Shown here: piece by piece, positions 56,921 to 64,000 of the stretch
Position numbering within the stretch: position 1 is the stretch's first letter
Layout: every line of letters starts with the position of its first letter
NCBI GenBank assembly: GCA_016706565.1
Contig: JADJJI010000003.1
Location: 310,001 to 374,000 of the forward strand
Source of the DNA: Piscinibacter sp.
Lineage (GTDB): Bacteria; Pseudomonadota; Gammaproteobacteria; Burkholderiales; Burkholderiaceae_C
Reading direction: 5' to 3'
DNA length: 64,000 nucleotides
Position numbers and translations under genes: made by a program
Notes under the pieces: model-generated
Database searches by the model: none
Told to the model about the DNA's origin: nothing
What the model saw: only the letters and a program-made list of their open reading frames with translations

Positions 56921-59911
56921 ATGCCCAGCATCCGCCTTCCTCGAGCCACACCGCTTCCGGCGCGCTGGGACGGGCTGTGGCTCGTCTGGGGGCTGGTGCT
57001 GGCGACGACGTACTACGCCAGTGGCATGTTCGGCTTGGCCACGCCGCAGATCGGCGCTCATGTCAGCCTGATCTGGCCGGCGGCCGGGCTGGCGTTCGCC
57101 GCTCTGGTGCGATTGAGGCCGGGCATGTGGCCGGCGGTCATGCTGGGTGCGCTGCCGGTGGCCTTGTCGACCGGCTTGCCGCTTTGGGCGGCCGTCCTGA
57201 CCGCGCTGGGCAACGCGGCCGGGCCTGCGCTGGCTGCCGAATCGCTGCGCCGGCATGGGCTGCATACCAACCTCGACCGGCGCCAGGACTTGTGGCGCTT
57301 CGGCCTGGGCGCCGGCGCAGCGACGCTGATCAGCGCGACCAACGGCACCTGCTGGCTGGTTCTCAGCGGCGCCCTGCCCTGGACATTGGCACCCGCCGCC
57401 TGGGCTTCCTGGTGGCTGGGCGATCTGATGGGCGTCATCGTCGTCGGTGTGCCGCTGCTCACCGCATCGCGCGCCACGCTTCGCCGCGCCTTCGGTGATT
57501 GGCGCTGGGTACCGGGCCTGCTGCTGGCCGGTGGTTCGGTCGCAGGGGCCTGGTTCTCGTTCCGCGGCCAGCCGGGCGTCGTCTCGCCCCTGCTGTTCCT
57601 GCCCTATCTGCTGCTCGGCTGGCTCGCCTTGCGCAGCGGCGTGTTCGCCGCTTCGGCCACCGTGCTGCTTCTGGCGGTGATGTCGGTCGTCGCGACGCTG
57701 ACCTCCCACGGGCCGTTCGCCGGAGCCGACGCGCCGGCGGCGCTGGCGATGCTCGCCGGCTACATCGCCACGCTGTCGGCGCTGCCGATGCTCGTCACGG
57801 CGCTGGTGGGCGAACTCTCCGCCACCGAGGATCGCTGGCAGCTCGCGCTGGCCGCGTCCAACCTCGGCGTCGGTGACTGGGACCTTCGCCGCGGCATGCT
57901 CGACTTCTCGCCGCGCTGGCTGGACTTGCTGGACCTGCCGGCACGCCCGCGCGGCCACCCGGCCGACGTGTTCTGGTCGCGCATTCATCCCGACGAGCTC
58001 GCGTCCGTGCAGAAGATGCTCGAATCGCTTCGCAACCCAGGCGCGGAGCAGTTCCGCACCGAGTGCCGCATGCGGCGGGGCGATGGCAGTTGGCACTGGT
58101 TCGAGCTCAACGCGCTGGTGGCCGACCGCAGTGCGGCCGGCGAACCGATGCGCGTGGTCTGCACTGCGCGCGATATCAGCAGCGAGCGCGACGCCTCGGA
58201 GCGCCAGCAGGTCGCCGACAGCCTGTTCAGGCAACTGCATGAAGGTCTGCTGGTCACCGATGCGCAGCACCGCGTGATCGAGACGAATCCGACCTTCTGC
58301 CGTATCACCGGCTTCAATCGCGACGAGCTGCTCGGGCGGGTGCCCGTTCTGCTGCTCGGTGGCACCACGGCAGACGGCGAGCCCGGGCCGTCCGAGGCGA
58401 TTCGACAAAGCCTGGCCGACGAAGGCATGTGGCGCGGAGAGGTCGTGCACCAGCGCCCGGACGGCGCGTTCCGCGAGCTCGAACTCACGGTCTCGGCCGT
58501 GCGCGGCCACGACGGCTCGGTGCGCAGCCACGTGGTGGCCGTATCGGACATCACCCAGTCGCGCCAGCAGCAGGAGCGCCTGGAGCGCCAGGCCCATTTC
58601 GACGAGCTCACCGGCCTGCCCAACCGCGTCAAGCTGGCCAGTCTGCTGCAGGCAGCGCTCGAGACGAGCCAGAGGGAGGGTTCGCTGCTCACCGTGTGCC
58701 ACCTCGACATCGACCACTTCAAGGCCATCAACGAGCTGCACGGCCACGATGCCGGCAACGCGCTGCTGGTCAAGCTGTCGGAGCGGATCCAGGCCTCGCT
58801 GCGCTCCTGGGCGGGCGGAGACGACGTGGCCGCGCGCGTGGGTGGCGACGAGTTCGCCCTGCTGTTGCGCACCGCCACGCTGCGCGAGAGCCACCACGCA
58901 GTCGAGCGGGTGCTGCAGCAGATCGCGATGCCCTGCGACATGGGCCTGGCGAGCGGGCCGCTGGCCGTGACCGCCAGCATCGGCGCCACCGTGTTCCCCT
59001 ACGACCGCGCCGACGGCGAGGCCCTGCTTCGCCACGCCGACCAGGCGATGTACGGTGCCAAGCAGGCCGGGCGCAACGGCTACCTCTTCTTCGATGCCGA
59101 ACAGGACCGCCGCACGAAGGACCGCTTCGTGGCCCTGGGCCGCGTCCAGGAGGCACTGGACGCATCGGAGTTCAGCCTGCACTACCAGCCCAAGGTCGAC
59201 ATGCGGCAAGGCCGCGTGCTCGGCGCCGAAGCGTTGCTGCGCTGGAACCACCCGGAGCACGGGCTCGTTCCGCCGGGGCAGTTCCTGCCGCTGGTCGAAC
59301 ACACCGGGCTGGGCATCGCGCTGGGCCGCTGGGTGCTCGCGCAGGGCGTCTCGCAACTGGCGGCCTGGCAGCGCGAGGGCCTGGACATCACCGTCAGCAT
59401 CAACGTCTCGGCACGCCACCTGCAAGAGCCGGCCTTCGCCGACGAACTGGCCGAGCTGCTCGCCCCGCACGGCGCCGACGTGGCGCGGCACCTCGTCCTC
59501 GAAGTGCTGGAGACCGCCGCGCTGGCCGACATCGACTACACCTGCGAGCTGATGCAGCGTTGCCGGGCGCTCGGCGTGCGCTTCGCGCTCGACGACTTCG
59601 GTACCGGTTACTCGACCTTCACCTACCTGAAGCGCCTGCCGCTGGACATGCTGAAGATCGACCGCTCCTTCGTGAACCAGATGCTCGAGGACCACCAGGA
59701 CCTGGCCATCGTCGAAGGTGTCATTGCGCTGTCGCGCACCTTCGGCTGCGAGGTGGTCGCCGAGGGTGTGGAGACGCCGGCGCAGGCGCAGCGGCTCATC
59801 GAGCTGGGCTGCGGCATCGGCCAGGGCAACGGCATCGCCGCGGCGATGCCCTCCGAGCAGCTGCCCGGCTGGGTGCGTGCGTACAAGGGGCAGATGACGG
59901 CCGGCGCATAG
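56921..59911 (+). CDS. MASE1-PAS-PAS-GGDEF-EAL cyclic-di-GMP signalling protein
   Basis: 996 residues. An N-terminal MASE1-type membrane sensor of about eight helices (residues 15-300) is followed by two PAS domains (about 300-430 and 430-550), then GGDEF (about 555-725) and EAL (about 735-985). The GGDEF motif is intact (RVGGDEFALL), but the inhibitory I-site RxxD is GGDD, so product feedback is probably lost. The EAL domain has EALLRW, INVSARH, LEVLETAA, DDFGTGYS, KIDRSFV and EGVET, so phosphodiesterase residues are present. It may switch between synthesis and hydrolysis of c-di-GMP. The gene stands between the H-NS-like gene and dnaG. Confidence 0.9.
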   Translation: MPSIRLPRATPLPARWDGLWLVWGLVLATTYYASGMFGLATPQIGAHVSLIWPAAGLAFAALVRLRPGMWPAVMLGALPVALSTGLPLWAAVLTALGNAAGPALAAESLRRHGLHTNLDRRQDLWRFGLGAGAATLISATNGTCWLVLSGALPWTLAPAAWASWWLGDLMGVIVVGVPLLTASRATLRRAFGDWRWVPGLLLAGGSVAGAWFSFRGQPGVVSPLLFLPYLLLGWLALRSGVFAASATVLLLAVMSVVATLTSHGPFAGADAPAALAMLAGYIATLSALPMLVTALVGELSATEDRWQLALAASNLGVGDWDLRRGMLDFSPRWLDLLDLPARPRGHPADVFWSRIHPDELASVQKMLESLRNPGAEQFRTECRMRRGDGSWHWFELNALVADRSAAGEPMRVVCTARDISSERDASERQQVADSLFRQLHEGLLVTDAQHRVIETNPTFCRITGFNRDELLGRVPVLLLGGTTADGEPGPSEAIRQSLADEGMWRGEVVHQRPDGAFRELELTVSAVRGHDGSVRSHVVAVSDITQSRQQQERLERQAHFDELTGLPNRVKLASLLQAALETSQREGSLLTVCHLDIDHFKAINELHGHDAGNALLVKLSERIQASLRSWAGGDDVAARVGGDEFALLLRTATLRESHHAVERVLQQIAMPCDMGLASGPLAVTASIGATVFPYDRADGEALLRHADQAMYGAKQAGRNGYLFFDAEQDRRTKDRFVALGRVQEALDASEFSLHYQPKVDMRQGRVLGAEALLRWNHPEHGLVPPGQFLPLVEHTGLGIALGRWVLAQGVSQLAAWQREGLDITVSINVSARHLQEPAFADELAELLAPHGADVARHLVLEVLETAALADIDYTCELMQRCRALGVRFALDDFGTGYSTFTYLKRLPLDMLKIDRSFVNQMLEDHQDLAIVEGVIALSRTFGCEVVAEGVETPAQAQRLIELGCGIGQGNGIAAAMPSEQLPGWVRAYKGQMTAGA

Positions 59912-59932
59912 CCCACCGCGTAGACTAGGCCG

Positions 59933-61780
59933 GTGATCCCGAACGGCTTCATCCAGGACCTTCTTTCGCGCGCCGACATCGTCGATGTCGTGGCCCGCCA
60001 CGTGCAGCTGAAGAAGGCCGGCATCAACCACAAGGGCCTGTGCCCGTTCCACGGCGAGAAGTCCCCCAGCTTCATCGTCAGCCCGACACGCCAGACCTAC
60101 CACTGCTTCGGATGCGGCGTGCACGGCAACGCGGTCGGCTTCCTGATGGAGCATGCCGGGCTGAGCTTCCCAGATGCGGTGCGCGAGCTGGCGCAGCAGT
60201 ACGGCATGACGGTGCCCGAAGACGACAGCTCGCCCGCCGAGCGCGAACGTGCCGCCGCACAGAAGCAGCGCCAGGCGACCTTGACGGACGTGCTCGCCAA
60301 GGCGGCCGAGCATTACCGGCGCGAACTGCGCGGCAGCCCGCGCGCGATCGACTATCTCAAGCGCCGCGGCCTGTCGGGAGAGATCGCCGCCCGCTTCGGC
60401 CTCGGCTACGCCCCCGAAGGCTGGCGCAGCCTGGCCAGCGCCTTCCCCAAGTACGACGATCCGCTGCTGGAGGAAAGCGGCCTGGTGATCGCCAAGCCGT
60501 CCGACGACGGCAACGAGGCCGACACCAAGCGCTACGACCGCTTCCGCGATCGCGTGATGTTCCCGATCCGCTCGGTGCAGGGCGAGGTGATCGGCTTCGG
60601 CGGCCGTGTCATCGACCAGGGCGAGCCCAAGTACCTGAACTCACCCGAGACGCCGGTGTTCAGCAAGGGCCGCGAACTCTACGGCCTGTTCGAGGGCCGC
60701 ACCGCGATCCGCCAGCGCGGATTCGTGCTGGTGGTCGAAGGCTACATGGACGTGGTGGCGCTGGCGCAGTCGGGCTTCGGCAATGCCGTGGCGACGCTGG
60801 GCACGGCCTGCACCGCAGAGCATGTGCAGAAGCTGTTCCGCTTCACCGAGTCGGTGGTGTTCAGCTTCGACGGCGACGCCGCCGGCCGCCGCGCCGCGGG
60901 CCGTGCTCTGGAGGCGAGCCTGCCGCACGCCACCGACACGCGCACGGTGCGCTTCCTGTTCCTGCCCACCGAGCACGACCCGGATTCCTACGTCCGTGAA
61001 CTCGGCGCCGAGGCCTTCGAGGCCTGCATCGCGCAGGCGGTGCCGCTGTCGCGACAGCTCGTCGAGGCCGCGGCCGAAGGTGTCGCCCTGGACAGCGCCG
61101 AGGGCCGAGCGCGCATGCTGGCCAACGCACGCCCCTTGTGGGGTGCGCTTCCCGAGGGCGCGCTCAGACGGCAGTTGCTCGGCGACCTGGCCAACCAGGC
61201 GAGGCTGCCCCTGTCGGAGCTTGAAACCCTTTGGGGGCTCTCCGCCCCGGGCCCCGCCAACGCCGACGGCTTCGAGCGGCGGCCGGCCAGGCGTGAGTAC
61301 CGTCGCCCGGAACGAGTCAGCCGCGCGGCGGCCAACCTGCTCGACCGCGCGCTGTGGCTGTTGATCCAGCGCGTCGAACTCTGGTCTGCCCTCGACGGCG
61401 AAGCTCACGATCTGCTGGCAGGCCAGGCGCTGCCCTACGGCGCCTTGTTCGCTCATCTCGAACGCGCGCTTCTCGAACATGGCCCGCAATCGCCAGCGGC
61501 CGTGCTCGACGACCTTCGTGCGCAGGCCCAGGCGATCGGCGGTGAAGTCGTGTTGTCGCGGATCTCCGAACTGCACGAACCCGAAGCATCAGCGGACTTG
61601 GCGGGCCAACTGGCCATCGTGATGGACCGGTTGCGCCTTCAGGCCATCGAAGGCGAACTGAAGCAGTTGTTCGAGTCTGGAGATCTCTCCCCCGACGCGC
61701 AGCAGAGGGGCAAGGAACTGAGCCTGGACCGCGCCCGCCTGAAGGCATCGCTCACCCAGGTGCAGGTGGGCACCGCCTGA
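59933..61780 (+). CDS. dnaG: DnaG, DNA primase
   Basis: 615 residues. The N-terminal CHC2 zinc finger is CPFHGEKSPSF with YHCFGCGVHGNAV (C-x2-H and C-x2-C). The catalytic core has EPKYLNSPETPVFSKGRELYGL, and the TOPRIM motifs are VLVVEGYMDVVAL and FSFDGDAAGRRAA. A C-terminal DnaB-binding domain follows (RALWLLIQRVELWSAL onward). It makes RNA primers for replication. Translation starts at a GTG (59933), and the conserved N-terminus MIPNGFIQDLLSRADIVDVV fixes this. It is followed by rpoD, the conserved macromolecular-synthesis arrangement; rpsU is not directly upstream. Confidence 0.95.
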   Translation: MIPNGFIQDLLSRADIVDVVARHVQLKKAGINHKGLCPFHGEKSPSFIVSPTRQTYHCFGCGVHGNAVGFLMEHAGLSFPDAVRELAQQYGMTVPEDDSSPAERERAAAQKQRQATLTDVLAKAAEHYRRELRGSPRAIDYLKRRGLSGEIAARFGLGYAPEGWRSLASAFPKYDDPLLEESGLVIAKPSDDGNEADTKRYDRFRDRVMFPIRSVQGEVIGFGGRVIDQGEPKYLNSPETPVFSKGRELYGLFEGRTAIRQRGFVLVVEGYMDVVALAQSGFGNAVATLGTACTAEHVQKLFRFTESVVFSFDGDAAGRRAAGRALEASLPHATDTRTVRFLFLPTEHDPDSYVRELGAEAFEACIAQAVPLSRQLVEAAAEGVALDSAEGRARMLANARPLWGALPEGALRRQLLGDLANQARLPLSELETLWGLSAPGPANADGFERRPARREYRRPERVSRAAANLLDRALWLLIQRVELWSALDGEAHDLLAGQALPYGALFAHLERALLEHGPQSPAAVLDDLRAQAQAIGGEVVLSRISELHEPEASADLAGQLAIVMDRLRLQAIEGELKQLFESGDLSPDAQQRGKELSLDRARLKASLTQVQVGTA

Positions 61781-62076
61781 AGAGACGAAAGTTGCTTCGA
61801 GTTGTATAATTAAAGGCTTAGTACGCGCGGCAAGAGTGACAGCAGCACCTCCGGGCCCCGGCCACCCTCTGACCCAGGGTCCCCTCCAAGGCCAACTTTT
61901 ACCCGCAAGGGCTGCACCCTCCAGGATGTTCACGCCAGCTTGCCCGCCCGATGCCGACCTGTTTTCGCGCTGCCCGCGGGCCGCGGCGAGACAGGCCCGC
62001 TTGCGCATTGGTTCGATGCCGTTCCTGCCTTCGGGCCGATAACGGCGTCCAGGCCACCTACCATCCGAGGATCCGC
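61781..62076 (+). promoter_or_regulatory. rpoD leader and promoter region
   Basis: 296 bases between dnaG and rpoD without a credible gene. A perfect TATAAT (61805-61810) lies inside a short AT-rich patch 25 bases after the dnaG stop, an obvious -10 candidate. No good -35 is spaced 17 bases before it. The remaining leader (about 260 bases) is GC-rich and could form structure, and GACCCAGGGTC at 61871-61881 is a palindrome. Confidence 0.5.

Positions 62077-64000
<1,924 letters not shown>

Noticed and set aside
56879-60313. Very long minus-strand open frame (over 1100 codons)
   Set aside because: It is the shadow of the c-di-GMP gene and dnaG start on the other strand; high GC content makes such frames common. 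The plus-strand genes have full domain structures.

Overview
The window is GC-rich (third codon positions are almost all G or C) and reads as the chromosome of a metabolically versatile betaproteobacterium of the order Burkholderiales (Leptothrix, Rubrivivax, Piscinibacter or Methylibium type). This rests on an lptG-cbiX-cysB junction, a FimV homologue, an H-NS-family protein with a C-terminal KYR-type motif, argA-yggX, and a dnaG-rpoD block whose sigma factor has a long Lys/Ala-rich N-terminus. No species can be named from sequence alone.

Layout. 1-13.9 kb is ordinary chromosome: LPS export (lptG end), cbiX, a CysB-type regulator, a PLP aminotransferase, FimV, an enoyl-CoA hydratase, a class II aldolase divergent from a Crp-family regulator, a phosphotransferase/acyl-CoA dehydrogenase pair, a glutathione transferase, and a DUF2157 plus GDYxxLxY membrane pair. 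13.9-20.3 kb is a homoprotocatechuate meta-cleavage operon (hpaG1-G2-E-D-F-H) divergent from the MarR regulator hpaR, with a perfect operator palindrome between them. HpaI is absent and a class II aldolase/adducin protein takes the last position.

20.3-48.3 kb looks like one integrated, mobilizable genomic island. At its right end a tyrosine integrase sits beside tRNA-Arg(TCT). At its left end (20341-20365) is an imperfect direct copy of the tRNA 3' end. Inside are a ParB-like protein, an IncP-like oriT (nic-type TATCCTG-C), a MobC-like protein, a relaxase, a broken receiver/histidine-kinase gene and, as cargo, a salicylate/gentisate catabolic region. The minus-strand operon is nagAa-nagI-nagK-nagG-nagH-nagAb, a five-gene branched-chain-type ABC importer, then nagL, controlled by a divergent NagR/NahR-type LysR protein. 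Next to it is a second unit on the plus strand: an AAA-less Fis-type regulator, a GMC oxidoreductase with a Tat signal, a salicylaldehyde dehydrogenase (nagF type) and a tannase-family lipoprotein esterase. Together these would take salicyl esters or salicyl alcohol to salicylaldehyde, salicylate, gentisate, maleylpyruvate, fumarylpyruvate, and finally fumarate plus pyruvate. No naphthalene dioxygenase genes (nagAc/Ad, B, C, E, D) are present, so the proposed substrate is plant salicyl alcohol derivatives rather than naphthalene. That is an inference.

48.3-64 kb returns to core chromosome: tRNA-Arg, tRNA-Pro, two small membrane-associated proteins, HrpA helicase, a VOC protein, argA, yggX, an orphan Fur-box-preceded iron-binding protein, an H-NS-like protein, a MASE1-PAS-GGDEF-EAL protein, dnaG, and the start of rpoD, which runs off the window.
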